Source: Microvirga sp052114605 (lineage in GTDB: Bacteria; Pseudomonadota; Alphaproteobacteria; Rhizobiales; Beijerinckiaceae). From it: DNA of 64,000 bases. Shown one piece after another: positions 8,410 to 17,110 of this stretch. Position 1 is the stretch's first letter. The number at the start of each line of letters is the position of its first letter. A program made the position numbers and the translations under genes. The stretch is from positions 186,001 through 250,000 of the forward strand of contig NZ_JBFRFB010000002.1 in NCBI RefSeq assembly GCF_052114605.1, read 5' to 3'. Under the pieces are notes generated by a model. It was not told the DNA's origin. It searched no databases and was given only the letters and a program-made list of their open reading frames with translations.

Positions 8410-11400
8410 ATGCCCACGATCATTCACGTCGATCCTCCGACAGGAAATGCCGAACAGGATATGGCTGCCATCAAGACAGCCATCACGAATGCGAACAAGG
8501 CCTATCTCCTCAATCCAAGCGCCGGGCAAGTCACGGTTCAACTTTCCGCCGGCACATATGCAGTCGCCGGCGATCCAACCAACCCGTCGAAGGGTCCGGT
8601 TGAATTGCTCAGCGGCGTCGCGCTTGTCGGGCAAGGCATGGGCCAAACGACGCTCAGGCTCGTCGACGGATTCAATGAGCGCATCAACGGCATTGTCCGA
8701 ACGGCTCTTGGTGAGATCAATGATGTGTCGGTTGCTAACCTGACCATCGACGGCAATCGTGCGAACAATACAGGGCATCAAGCCGGCTTCATCTGCGGCG
8801 ACAAAGAAGATCTTCAGGAGAACATCTCTCTGGAAGGCGTCGAGATCAAGGATTGCACTGCCTATGGCTTCAATCCTCACGAAACCTCGCACAATGTCAC
8901 CATCAAGAACAGTGTCGCTCACGGAAACGGCCTCGACGGCTTCGTAGCGGACGGCGTGGTCGGTGGCGTTTATGAGAACAACAGTGCCTATAACAATGAT
9001 CGCCATGGCTTCAACATCCAGAATGCAAGCACAGATATCGATCTGATCGGCAACAAGGCCTACGAGAACGGGTCAGCGGGCATCACCGTGCAGCGCGGCG
9101 ACATCCCCCGCGAAGGCTCCACGACGATCGACTGGGTGAGCGACATCCGGATTATCGGCGGTGAGTATTATGGGAATACCAAGGAAGGCATTCTCGTCAA
9201 ACTGTCCGATGATGTCGTCATCGACGGCGCCAAGGTGTACGGCAATATGCGCCAAGGCATCAGGATCGAAGGGGCGACGGACACGATTGTGCGGAACAGC
9301 ACGATTTCCAACAACTCGCAGGAAGCGGACGGCACCTACGACGAAATCAATATCCGGCTACGCGACGATACCGCTGTCAGCGGTGAGATATATTACTCTA
9401 CCAACACCCAGATCCTGGACAACACCATCTCTTCCACCGGCGCCATCAATTCACGCTACGGTATCCGGGAGGAGAAGGACAACGCCGCTCAAACTCCGTC
9501 CGGAACGGCAATCGTCGACAATACGATCTCGGGAATGGACCGGGGAACGATCTCCGTTCCCGGATATGTATGGACAGGAACGTCCCGTGACGATCAGATG
9601 GTCGGAACGGACGAGGGCGAGGAGCTTCGCGGGCTTGGCGGGAACGACACCTATACCGTCAATCACTCTCAGGATGTGGTAACGGAGAATCCCGGTGAGG
9701 GGACCGACGACCACGTCCGCTCCTCCATCACTTATACATTGACGGCGAATGTGGAGCACCTGACGCTGATCGGCGCAGCGGCCATCAATGGATATGGCAA
9801 TGAGCTAAACAATCGCATCATCGGGAATGCTGCGGTCAACACGCTCAAAGGGAACGCTGGTCACGACACTCTCGATGGGGGCCTTGGCGCGGATTTTCTC
9901 GAAGGTGGCGATGGCAACGATACTTATTATGTCGACAACGTCGGCGACAAGGTGACGGAAAAATTCAACGGGGGCGCCGGCGGCTACGACGTCATCTATA
10001 GCTCTGTGGATTATACCCTGCCGGATGAGGTTGAGAAGCTAGTCCTGATCGGGAATGCGATCAGAGCCACGGGCAATTCCGGCTCTGGAAATAATCTGAT
10101 CGGCAATGATCTGAACAACATTCTCGATGGCATGGCAGGCGAGGACCGCATGGAGGGCGGCCTCGGCGATGACATCTACATCGTTGATGATAGTGGGGAT
10201 CTTACCATTGAGGCTCCAGGACAAGGCAACGATACGGTCCACACTTATGTGAACTTCACATTATCTGCGAATGTCGAGAACATCGTCGCGATCGGCGGCG
10301 GTGCCATCAATTTGACCGGCAACGAACTCAATAATCGCATGACCGGCAATGCCGCGTCGAACATCCTGAAGTCTGGCTTGGGCAATGACACCCTGGATGG
10401 CGGCGCAGGAGCCGACGTTCTCGAAGGCGGCGACGGCGATGATGTCTATTACGTCGACAATGCCGGCGACCACGTGACAGAGAAGTTCAATGGCGGCGCT
10501 GGTGGTTACGACGTCATCTACAGCAGCATTGACTACGCCCTTCCGGCCGAAGTCGAGAAGCTGGTCCTGATCGGCGGGGCAATTTGGGCAACGGGCACCG
10601 CTCTTTCCGGCGATTACCTTGTTGGCAACAACCTGAACAACGTGCTCAACGGCTTGGCAGGGGCCGACCGCATGGAAGGCGGTTTCGGCGATGACATCTA
10701 CATCGTCGACGATCCCGGCGACCTCACCATCGAGGCTCTAGGGCAAGGGGTGGACACCGTCCACACCTCCATCAGCTTCGCTCTGTCCGAGAATGTCGAG
10801 AATATCGTCGCAACTGGTGAGGACGCCCTCACCCTGACCGGAAACGGATTGAACAACTACATGGTCGGTAATCTCGCTGCCAACGTCCTCAAGGGCGGCG
10901 CCGGCGACGACACGCTGGATGGTGGAGCAGGAGCCGATTGGCTCGAAGGTGGCGAAGGAGACGACATTTACTACATCGACAACCCCGGCGATGTTGTCGT
11001 TGAGGGCGTCAATGGCGGGTTCGACACAGTTTACAGCAACTTCGATGGCGTGCTCACTGATAACATCGAACGGCTCATCCTGACTGGCAATTCAATTTGG
11101 GCCAAAGGCAATGCCCTCTCAGGAAACGTGCTCATCGGCAATGCTCAGGCAAACATTCTCGATGGCATGGGCGGGGCCGACCACATGGAAGGCGGACTCG
11201 GAAACGACACCTATTACGTCGATCACTGGGGTGACCAGGTCGTCGAGAATAGGGGCGGTGGAATCGACCGCGTCTATTCCTCCGTGAGCTATACACTCTC
11301 GCCGGAGGTGGAACAGCTCTTCGGAACAGGGGCCGATGCCATCGCTCTGTCTGGCAATGCCCTCAACAATACGATCGTCGGTAATTCGGCGAGAAACGTG

Positions 11401-11787
11401 CTGAGGGGCGGCAGCGGTCACGACATGCTCAACGGCGGTCTTGGCAATGATCGGCTCATCGGCGGAGCGGGCAAGGATACCTTTGTCTTCGACACCAAGT
11501 TGAGCCGTTCCGCGAACGTGGACATCATCTCCGGCTATAATGTGAAGGACGACACGATCAGGCTCGACAACGCGATCTTCAAGAAACTGGGTTCTAAGAC
11601 CGGCAAGCTCAAGGAAGCATTCTTTAAGATCGGCGCCGCCGAGGACCGTAACGATCATGTCCTGTACGATTCCAAGTCAGGCTATCTCCGCTACGATGCC
11701 GACGGATCCGGAAAAGGCGCGGCTATTGTCTTCGCGAAGCTTTCTCCGAAGCTGAAGATGACGCACCACGACTTCTTCGTATTCTGA
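8410..11787 (+). CDS. AlgE-type mannuronan C5-epimerase with RTX modules
   Basis: Secreted protein of 1125 residues. Residues 1 to about 385 match the parallel beta-helix A-module of Azotobacter AlgE epimerases, which convert mannuronate to guluronate within the polymer. Landmarks align with AlgE4 at a constant offset of +3: Tyr152, His157, Asp181 in DGFVAD, and Arg198-His199 in NDRHGFN. The residue equivalent to AlgE4 Asp152 is Asn155 (motif YGFNPHE instead of YGFDPHE), so activity may be reduced or altered. From about residue 390 on come seven modules of roughly 88 residues with calcium-binding patterns (GNDTYYVDN, LEGGDGND), ending in an RTX tail at about 1000-1027. There is no signal peptide; type I export is expected. 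It follows the lyase on the same strand by 206 bases. Confidence 0.9.
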   Translation: MPTIIHVDPPTGNAEQDMAAIKTAITNANKAYLLNPSAGQVTVQLSAGTYAVAGDPTNPSKGPVELLSGVALVGQGMGQTTLRLVDGFNERINGIVRTALGEINDVSVANLTIDGNRANNTGHQAGFICGDKEDLQENISLEGVEIKDCTAYGFNPHETSHNVTIKNSVAHGNGLDGFVADGVVGGVYENNSAYNNDRHGFNIQNASTDIDLIGNKAYENGSAGITVQRGDIPREGSTTIDWVSDIRIIGGEYYGNTKEGILVKLSDDVVIDGAKVYGNMRQGIRIEGATDTIVRNSTISNNSQEADGTYDEINIRLRDDTAVSGEIYYSTNTQILDNTISSTGAINSRYGIREEKDNAAQTPSGTAIVDNTISGMDRGTISVPGYVWTGTSRDDQMVGTDEGEELRGLGGNDTYTVNHSQDVVTENPGEGTDDHVRSSITYTLTANVEHLTLIGAAAINGYGNELNNRIIGNAAVNTLKGNAGHDTLDGGLGADFLEGGDGNDTYYVDNVGDKVTEKFNGGAGGYDVIYSSVDYTLPDEVEKLVLIGNAIRATGNSGSGNNLIGNDLNNILDGMAGEDRMEGGLGDDIYIVDDSGDLTIEAPGQGNDTVHTYVNFTLSANVENIVAIGGGAINLTGNELNNRMTGNAASNILKSGLGNDTLDGGAGADVLEGGDGDDVYYVDNAGDHVTEKFNGGAGGYDVIYSSIDYALPAEVEKLVLIGGAIWATGTALSGDYLVGNNLNNVLNGLAGADRMEGGFGDDIYIVDDPGDLTIEALGQGVDTVHTSISFALSENVENIVATGEDALTLTGNGLNNYMVGNLAANVLKGGAGDDTLDGGAGADWLEGGEGDDIYYIDNPGDVVVEGVNGGFDTVYSNFDGVLTDNIERLILTGNSIWAKGNALSGNVLIGNAQANILDGMGGADHMEGGLGNDTYYVDHWGDQVVENRGGGIDRVYSSVSYTLSPEVEQLFGTGADAIALSGNALNNTIVGNSARNVLRGGSGHDMLNGGLGNDRLIGGAGKDTFVFDTKLSRSANVDIISGYNVKDDTIRLDNAIFKKLGSKTGKLKEAFFKIGAAEDRNDHVLYDSKSGYLRYDADGSGKGAAIVFAKLSPKLKMTHHDFFVF
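9913..10956 (+). repeat. Tandem duplication of a two-module RTX unit (522 bp period)
   Basis: Inside the epimerase gene the segment starting at 9913 (GNDTYYVDN, then KFNGGAGGYDVIYSS, then GDDIYIVDD) recurs starting at 10435 with the same order of sub-motifs. Corresponding codons are exactly 522 bases apart, that is 174 residues or two modules. KFNGGAGGYDVIYSS is identical in both copies and absent from the other modules. This points to duplication of a module pair. Confidence 0.8.
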
Positions 11788-11807
11788 GGGAGCGCCCGTG
11801 AAATCAG

Positions 11808-11842
11808 AAAGGCGCGGCTGGCTCAACCAGCCGCGCCTTTTT
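11808..11842. terminator. Bidirectional hairpin terminator
   Basis: GGCGCGGCTGG (11811-11821), a five-base loop and CCAGCCGCGCC (11827-11837) form a perfect 11-bp stem, followed by five T and preceded by A bases. It separates the convergent epimerase and TerC genes. Confidence 0.9.
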
Positions 11843-11845
11843 ACG

Positions 11846-12583
11846 TTACTGCGCTCTCTTTTGTCTTTTCCGCGAGAGCATGTTGAGCCCCTCGACCAGA
11901 GCAGAGAAGGCCATGGCGGCATAGATGTAGCCTTTCGGCACATGCGCGCCGAAACCTTCTGCGATCAAGGTCGTGCCGATCATGAGCAAGAATCCCAGCG
12001 CCAGCATGACGACCGTCGGATTGGCCTGGATGAAGCGCGACAGCGGGTCCGCAGCCAAAAGCATCACTGCCACTGCGGTCACGACCGCCACGACCATGAT
12101 CGGCACGTGCTCGGTCATGCCGACCGCCGTGATGATGCTGTCGACGGAGAACACGAGATCAAGCAGCAGGATCTGAACGATGACAGAACTGAAGCTGACG
12201 ACTGGGCCACGCGTCTCGAACATGTCCGAGCCGCGATTGGGATCCACATTGTGATGAATCTCCTTCGTCGCCTTCCACACTAGGAACAACCCGCCGGCGA
12301 TGAGGATGATATCTCTCCAGGAGAAGCCATGGCCGAAGGCGGTGAAGATCGGGTCGGTGAGCTGCACGATGATGGCAATCGTACCCAACAGGCCGAGGCG
12401 CAGGATGAGTGCAAGGCCAATGCCGATGCGCCGTGCCTTCGCCTGCTGGTGAGCAGGAAGCTTGTTGGTCAGGATGGAAATGAAGATCAGGTTGTCGATA
12501 CCGAGCACGACCTCCATCACGACAAGGGTTGCCAGGGCTACCCAGGCTGCGGGGTCCGCTGTTAATGCGATGATCTGGTCCAT
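11846..12583 (-). CDS. TerC family integral membrane protein
   Basis: 245 residues with about seven predicted membrane helices. It starts with the TerC/YgdQ pattern of an acidic helix pair (VVMEVVLGIDNLIFISIL), repeated later as LLLDLVFSVDSIITAVGM; the buried Asp and Glu residues are the family hallmark. TerC proteins have been linked to tellurite resistance and, in several bacteria, to manganese export and metal loading of exported enzymes. The gene stands alone, ending against the terminator it shares with the epimerase. Substrate cannot be read from the sequence. Confidence 0.9.
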   Translation of the reverse strand: MDQIIALTADPAAWVALATLVVMEVVLGIDNLIFISILTNKLPAHQQAKARRIGIGLALILRLGLLGTIAIIVQLTDPIFTAFGHGFSWRDIILIAGGLFLVWKATKEIHHNVDPNRGSDMFETRGPVVSFSSVIVQILLLDLVFSVDSIITAVGMTEHVPIMVVAVVTAVAVMLLAADPLSRFIQANPTVVMLALGFLLMIGTTLIAEGFGAHVPKGYIYAAMAFSALVEGLNMLSRKRQKRAQ

Positions 12584-12749
12584 GATCCTCTCTCAATTGA
12601 AACCTGATCCTATGTCAGGGTCCTGCCAAGGTTCGGCAAGTGGGGCGCCTGCACACTTGGACAAAGGCTCCCGGGAATAACGTCATCATCACGGAAATGT
12701 TATCTCGCGCCGGGCATGCGCTTAAGCAGCAGTCTCCGGATGGCTCAGC

Positions 12750-12776
12750 TGGAACCATTAGGGGTCGCGCAAGCGT
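12750..12776 (+). promoter_or_regulatory. Possible EcfG-like promoter with long spacer
   Basis: GGAAC at 12750-12754 and CGTT at 12773-12776 are separated by 18 bases, one or two more than the usual 16-17 of EcfG/RpoE2 promoters. It lies 27 bases before the exported Pro-rich protein at 12804. Weak by itself. Confidence 0.3.
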
Positions 12777-12803
12777 TCCCTCTGCCAGAAGAGGGAGGCC
12801 TCT

Positions 12804-13292
12804 ATGGATACGAAGTTTTATTGGCTGACAAGCGCGGCGTTGTTTGCCTGCATCATCGCGACCGGGTCGCCAAGCTTGGCTCAAGCAGCGCGTCCTTGGG
12901 TCGATCCTCCCTCGGAGAATGCGGCATCTCAGCCAATCGTAACCGAGACGCGGCCCGCTGCACCATCAACGCCTCCTGTCGCACCGGTCAAGGAACCGGC
13001 TGCGGTCGAGGTCAAACAGACGGCAGAGCCTATTGAGAAACCGGTGATCAAGCCGATGCCAAGGAAGGCGGTCGCGGAGAGAAGAGTTCGCAGGCCGACA
13101 CGGGAGGCGAGCGTTTCGCCGCGCTCGAACCAGCCACCTATGACGCGTGAAGAGCGCGTGAGGCGAGGCATCGATTCAGGTCTCGAACTTATGACGCTTC
13201 GAACCATCGAATACCCGGATGGGCGGAGAGTTCAGATTCTCACGCGTCCTGATCCCAGCGCCATGTCGGAGCTTCTCGAGGTACGGCGCTGA
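12804..13292 (+). CDS. Exported Pro/Arg-rich hypothetical protein
   Basis: 162 residues. A clear signal peptide (hydrophobic core ALFACIIATGSPSLAQA, cleavage near residue 28) is followed by a long low-complexity stretch rich in Pro, Glu, Val and Lys (about residues 35-95), a basic region (AERRVRRPTREA) and a more ordered C-terminus with TREERVRRGIDSGLEL and YPDGRRVQILTRPDP. No known domain is recognised. The Pro-rich linker suggests an envelope-spanning spacer. A GAGGGAGG-like ribosome site lies just before the ATG. It may be stress-induced if the weak promoter upstream is real. Confidence 0.75.
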   Translation: MDTKFYWLTSAALFACIIATGSPSLAQAARPWVDPPSENAASQPIVTETRPAAPSTPPVAPVKEPAAVEVKQTAEPIEKPVIKPMPRKAVAERRVRRPTREASVSPRSNQPPMTREERVRRGIDSGLELMTLRTIEYPDGRRVQILTRPDPSAMSELLEVRR

Positions 13293-13461
13293 GGCAGCGC
13301 TGGCCCGTCAAGCGATCAAACTTTCAGGTTCCGTCAGTGAATCTCCAAGTTTTCCAGGGCGCTAAATTCCTGCGCCGAATGGATTTCTTGATAAGACTCA
13401 TTCGCACTGGCCATTCTTCGTTCGAAGAGCAAATCTGTTGCTCTCACGTGAGGATGAGATC

Positions 13462-13902
13462 ATGCGCAAGACAATGTTTATATTATCAGGCATCGTGGTT
13501 GGTAGCAGCCTAGGCGTCGTGGCTCAGCATGGCGACCCGATCGCGCAGCGTCAGAACCTCATGAAGAACAACCAGGAGCAGGTGCGTCTTCTGACCGGAA
13601 TGGCTCGCGGCCAGACCGCCTTCGACGCAGCGCGTGCGAAAGCCGCGCTCCAAGCCATCGAGCGGAATGCCGAGCAGGTTCCGGCGCTTTTCCCAGCGGG
13701 CTCGCACCAGGGCAAGACCGCAGCTCTACCGGTGATCTGGGAGCGCAAGGCGGATTTCGACGCGCGCTCCGCCAAGCTGGCGCAGGATGCCAAAGCGGCC
13801 CAGACCCGCATTACGGATCAGGCCGGTCTCCAGGCAGTCATCCAGCCGGTGGGCCAGAATTGCGGCGGCTGCCACGAAGTCTATCGCAAGAAGGAAAGTT
13901 GA
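13462..13902 (+). CDS. Cytochrome c' / c-556 family protein
   Basis: 146 residues from the ATG at 13462, which has GAGGATGAG just upstream; an upstream in-frame start would add eight residues with no role in export. The N-terminus is a short signal peptide (MFILSGIVVGSSLGVVA). The mature protein is the four-helix type with a single C-terminal haem site CGGCH about ten residues from the end, as in cytochrome c' and c-556. These periplasmic haem proteins bind NO or act in minor electron-transfer roles. Residues QRQNLMKNN near the N-terminus match the family's first helix. No partner gene is adjacent. Confidence 0.9.
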   Translation: MRKTMFILSGIVVGSSLGVVAQHGDPIAQRQNLMKNNQEQVRLLTGMARGQTAFDAARAKAALQAIERNAEQVPALFPAGSHQGKTAALPVIWERKADFDARSAKLAQDAKAAQTRITDQAGLQAVIQPVGQNCGGCHEVYRKKES

Positions 13903-14060
13903 TCGGCGCAAGGTTTAGGCAGAAGAGGAGCTTGCCTGGGAAGGGCGATTGGCTGTCCCGGGTCCCTGCCCTTATGATTCTTCAGCAAGCTCGACACCTT
14001 GGCCATTGCCGAAAGTTCTGCATACTCATCTGGGAGCAGCACTTTCTCACAAGGCCAATT

Positions 14061-14511
14061 GGATGAGCGCTCCGTCCCTAAAGATTCGGCCTACCAGACC
14101 CGTGTTCTGGCAAGCTTTGACAAACAGGGTCTGATGAATACCCTCGGCGCATCGATCGCGCATATGCGCTGGGAGCGGTCGATATCACGCTCTCGCCAAA
14201 CCCATCCATCTCGCAGCAGCATGATTTCGTCCATGCAGGAGCTGTTGCGGCAATCGCAGACAGCGCCGCAGGCTATGCCGCGCTCATCCTCATGCCACCG
14301 GGAGCAGGCGTTCTGACAACGGAGTTCAAAATCTGATCGCCCCGTAGCCGGCAAACGCATCGTGGCGCGCGGACGCGTCGTCAAGGCAGGACGAACGCTG
14401 ACATTGGCGCAAACGGAGGTCTTCGCTAAAACCGGCGGACAGGAAAAACTGGTCGCCCTTCTCACCGCTACGCTGATGACGATTGAAGGACGAGACGGGA
14501 CTTCAGACTAA
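14061..14511 (+). pseudogene. Frameshifted PaaI-like hotdog thioesterase remnant
   Basis: Three consecutive pieces in different frames read like one PaaI-family thioesterase: first VLASFDKQGLMNTLGASIAH, then AVDITLSPNPSISQQHDFVH with AGAVAAIADSAAGYAAL and VLTTEFKI, then AGKRIVARGRVVKAGRTLTL through to a TAA at 14509-14511. Shifts fall near 14165 and around 14335-14345. Core hotdog features (the HDFVHAGAVAAIADSAAGY helix with its HxGxxxAxxD-like spacing) are intact in meaning but the frame is broken at least twice. The N-terminus is also unclear. The gene is therefore probably inactive unless the sequence contains assembly errors. Confidence 0.75.
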
Positions 14512-14574
14512 GCTGCAGAGCTTTTCGGCTAAGACCCGATGCAAATTCTCGTTTTCCAATGCATGGCTGAAGGA

Positions 14575-14651
14575 TGGTAGCGGAGGAGGGATTTGAACCC
14601 CCGACACAAGGATTATGATTCCTCTGCTCTGACCAACTGAGCTACTCCGCC
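14575..14651 (-). tRNA. tRNA-Met (CAT anticodon, elongator type)
   Basis: The minus strand folds as a complete 77-base tRNA with encoded CCA. The acceptor arm pairs GGCGGAG with CTCCGCT (one G-U pair), the D-arm is GCTC/GAGC, the anticodon loop is ATCATAA with anticodon CAT, and the T-arm loop is TTCAAAT. The acceptor starts with a paired G rather than the C1-A72 mismatch of initiators, so it is an elongator Met tRNA; an Ile2 (lysidine) tRNA also has CAT and is less likely. Confidence 0.95.
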
Positions 14652-14891
14652 CCAGGTCGCGGGGCGAACCCGCGTCAGGCATGGGCGATATAGGGAAGAT
14701 TGAGCCTCAGTGTCAAGAAAGAGGCGGCGCTTAGCTCAAGAAATTATAAGGGGCCTGTGATTTCGCCCGGCAACCGTACCGGATGAATGGGATATCTGCC
14801 TGGGGAATGGTAGCGCGGCTGGGATTTGGCCCCGATCAGGAGATCGGGTTTCTCCTCCGGCGAGCGGATTTTCTCCGCCACGGATCGCGGC

Positions 14892-15110
14892 TTATCCCTT
14901 GGACTTCATGCGCCAGAGCTGAAATCCGTCTGCCGAGATCGCAGACTCGATGGCGCGGCGAGAGAATTTATGGGGCGGCGCTTCGCGGGAATTGAGGGTT
15001 CCGGTCAGGCCCCAGGGTCCATATTTGGCCGGAAGCTTGCTGCCGGATTCGTCGCCTGCGAAGGCATGCAGGTCATCCTTGGCCTGTGACGTGAACATGA
15101 AAAGACGCAT
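14892..15110 (-). CDS. Small conserved-looking hypothetical protein
   Basis: 72 residues from the ATG at 15110. An in-frame start at 15158 adds 16 residues with no sign of a domain. The protein opens MRLFMFTSQAKDDLHAFAGD and continues with LPAKYGPWGLTGTL and HKFSRRAIESAISADGF, a compact, soluble, mixed-charge sequence with coding-like codon use. I recall similar short proteins in Rhizobiales genomes but cannot assign a function. It stands alone between the tRNA and the methyltransferase. Confidence 0.65.
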   Translation of the reverse strand: MRLFMFTSQAKDDLHAFAGDESGSKLPAKYGPWGLTGTLNSREAPPHKFSRRAIESAISADGFQLWRMKSKG

Positions 15111-15200
15111 GGCGATGACTTTCTGTAGTTTGTGCCCTCTCCTCCAAATATAGGGCACAGCCGCCTAAAGTCAGCCGTGGCGTCTCCCTGAGCCAGAGGC

Positions 15201-15842
15201 TCAGGCGCGCTTCCTGATCCGCATGAGCTTGAAGAAGCCCACGGGAAAGAGCGACCGCAGCTCCACCACTTCCATGTTGCCGGTGCTGCGCGCCCAATCT
15301 TCGACGCGGGCAGCCTTGAAGGACGAACTCCAGCCGATGGCCTTGGCCACAGGTGCTGCCATTTCCTCAAGGGCGGCAACCGGGCCGGAGGGCTGACCCC
15401 AATGGTTCGCCAGCACGATCTCGCCGCCGGGCTTCAGCACGCGGGCGAATTCGGTCAGCGCCACTTCCGGCTCCGGCACGAGGGTGATGATGAACTGAGC
15501 CGTGACCGCATCGAACATCTCGTCGGAAAAGCCGAGTCGGGTCACGTCCATGACCTGCAGGCTCTTTACGTGGGACAGGCCGCGCTTCTCGACCTTGTCT
15601 TGCGCCCGGCGCAGCATGTCTTCGGAGAGATCGACCCCATAGACCTCGGCATGGCGGGGGTAGTAGCCCAGCGACAGGCCGGTGCCGACGCCGGCCTCCA
15701 GAACCTTGGGGCCACAAGCAACCGCCGCATTCACGGCGGCGCGGGCGGCCGGTTCCGTCAGCTTGTCGTAGACGAGGTCATAAATGGGCGCCCAACGCGC
15801 ATAAGCCTTGCGCATCAGAACCGTGGTCGCTCCGTCGTTCAT
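15201..15842 (-). CDS. pmtA: Class I SAM methyltransferase, PmtA-like
   Basis: 213 residues. The SAM-binding motif I is VLEAGVGTGLSLGYYP, followed by the acidic motif VYGVDLSEDML, and later FDAVTAQFIITLVPEPE and LKPGGEIVLANHW. This arrangement, with YDLVYDKLTEPAR at the N-terminus, resembles the Rhodobacter-type phosphatidylethanolamine N-methyltransferase PmtA, which makes phosphatidylcholine by three methylations. Ubiquinone-type methyltransferases (UbiE) are related, so the substrate is not certain. It lies 21 bases downstream of mnmA and may be cotranscribed with it. Confidence 0.7.
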   Translation of the reverse strand: MNDGATTVLMRKAYARWAPIYDLVYDKLTEPAARAAVNAAVACGPKVLEAGVGTGLSLGYYPRHAEVYGVDLSEDMLRRAQDKVEKRGLSHVKSLQVMDVTRLGFSDEMFDAVTAQFIITLVPEPEVALTEFARVLKPGGEIVLANHWGQPSGPVAALEEMAAPVAKAIGWSSSFKAARVEDWARSTGNMEVVELRSLFPVGFFKLMRIRKRA

Positions 15843-15863
15843 GCGGGTTCCTTCAGTCGAGCC

Positions 15864-17021
15864 TCAAGCCGCGGCGGGGGCAGCCGTGGCATCACTGCGG
15901 GCGATGGTGCCTCCGCCAAGCACCCGTGCCCGCGGAGCATCGCTCTCATAGATGACACAAGCTTGACCGGGAGACACCCCGTCTTCCGCCGATAACAGCT
16001 CGACCGTAGTGACGGTTCCTGTGGATCGCAACAGGGCCGGACGAGGTTCACGGGTGGAACGGACCCGCACGGCGACCTCCATCCCCTTATCGCCCAAGGC
16101 TTCCAGGGGCACGTCGCCAAGCCAGTTCACATCCGTGACGCGGATGAGCTTCGTCGCAAGCGCCTCGCGTGGCCCCACGATCACCCTGGCCTCTTTGGCA
16201 TCGAGCCTGACTACATAGAGGGGCTCGCCCACGGAAAGGCCCAGGCCCTTCCGCTGACCCACGGTGTAATGAATGATGCCCTCGTGGCGGCCGAGCACGC
16301 GGCCATCCACATGGACGATCTCGCCGCCCTGCACGGCGCCGGGCTTCAGGCGCTCGATGACGTCGCTGTAGCGGCCTTGCGTGACGAAGCAGATGTCCTG
16401 GCTGTCGGCCTTCTCGGCCACGGTCAGGCCGAACTCGCGGGCCAATTCGCGGGTCTTCTCTTTCGGCAATTCGCCCAAGGGGAAGCGCAGGATATCGAGC
16501 TGCGCGGGCGTGGTCGCATAAAGAAAATAGCTCTGGTCCCGGTCCGGGTCCATCGCCCGGTGCAGGGCGCGGCGACCGTCTGCCAGAGCCCGGCTCGCCA
16601 CGTAATGGCCCGTGGCCAGGATGTCGGCGCCCAGCTCCTTGGCGGTCTCCAGGAGATCCCGGAACTTGATGGAGCGGTTGCACTCGACGCAAGGGATCGG
16701 CGTCTCGCCGGCCAGATAGCTCTGGGTGAAGCTGTCGATCACGGCCTTGCGGAAGCGTTCCTCGTAATCGAGCACGTAATGGGGAATGCCGATGGCCTCC
16801 GCTACCCGGCGGGCATCGTAGATGTCCTGGCCGGCGCAGCAGGCGCCTTTGCGATGCGCGGCTTCGCCATGGTCGTAGAGCTGAAGCGTGATGCCGATGA
16901 CATCGTAGCCCTCGCGCTTGAGAAGCGCGGCAACGACGGAGGAATCCACGCCGCCCGACATCGCGACGACGACACGGGTCTTGGAAGGTTCGGTAGGCAG
17001 GTCGAGTGAGTTGAACATCAT
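15864..17021 (-). CDS. mnmA: tRNA-specific 2-thiouridylase MnmA
   Basis: Thiolates U34 of tRNA for Lys, Glu and Gln at the wobble base. The PP-loop ATP motif SGGVDSSVVAALL lies near residue 25. The two catalytic cysteines appear in CVECNRSIKF and SQDICFVTQG, and ACCAGQDIYDARRVA is also family-typical. Length is about 385 residues. Starts at 17036 (GTG), 17021 and 17018 (ATG) are all in frame and none has a strong ribosome site. The gene probably leads a two-gene unit with the downstream methyltransferase. Confidence 0.95.
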   Translation of the reverse strand: MMFNSLDLPTEPSKTRVVVAMSGGVDSSVVAALLKREGYDVIGITLQLYDHGEAAHRKGACCAGQDIYDARRVAEAIGIPHYVLDYEERFRKAVIDSFTQSYLAGETPIPCVECNRSIKFRDLLETAKELGADILATGHYVASRALADGRRALHRAMDPDRDQSYFLYATTPAQLDILRFPLGELPKEKTRELAREFGLTVAEKADSQDICFVTQGRYSDVIERLKPGAVQGGEIVHVDGRVLGRHEGIIHYTVGQRKGLGLSVGEPLYVVRLDAKEARVIVGPREALATKLIRVTDVNWLGDVPLEALGDKGMEVAVRVRSTREPRPALLRSTGTVTTVELLSAEDGVSPGQACVIYESDAPRARVLGGGTIARSDATAAPAAA

Positions 17022-17077
17022 TCCATCCAGAGGCACCGTTCAAGGCGGCGCACGGGAGGGGCCAAAGCCCTTCTATA

Positions 17078-17110
17078 GCGCATCGTGCGGAAAAGTGGAC
17101 CCGGTTTTCA
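17078..17110. repeat. Dispersed palindromic repeat, copy 1 (CCGG...CCACTT family)
   Basis: Read on the minus strand this holds ACCGGGTCCACTTTTCCGC followed by ACGATGC. The same core with small changes recurs at 56882-56919 and 59153-59195. All three copies are intergenic, as expected of REP-like elements of Rhizobiales. Confidence 0.65.

Noticed and set aside
8410..11787. Calling the epimerase AlgG
   Set aside because: AlgG is periplasmic with a signal peptide and no RTX modules; this protein has RTX modules and AlgE-like motifs.
12750..12776. Counting the GGAAC-N18-CGTT site as a full EcfG promoter
   Set aside because: The spacer is one or two bases too long; listed only as a weak site.
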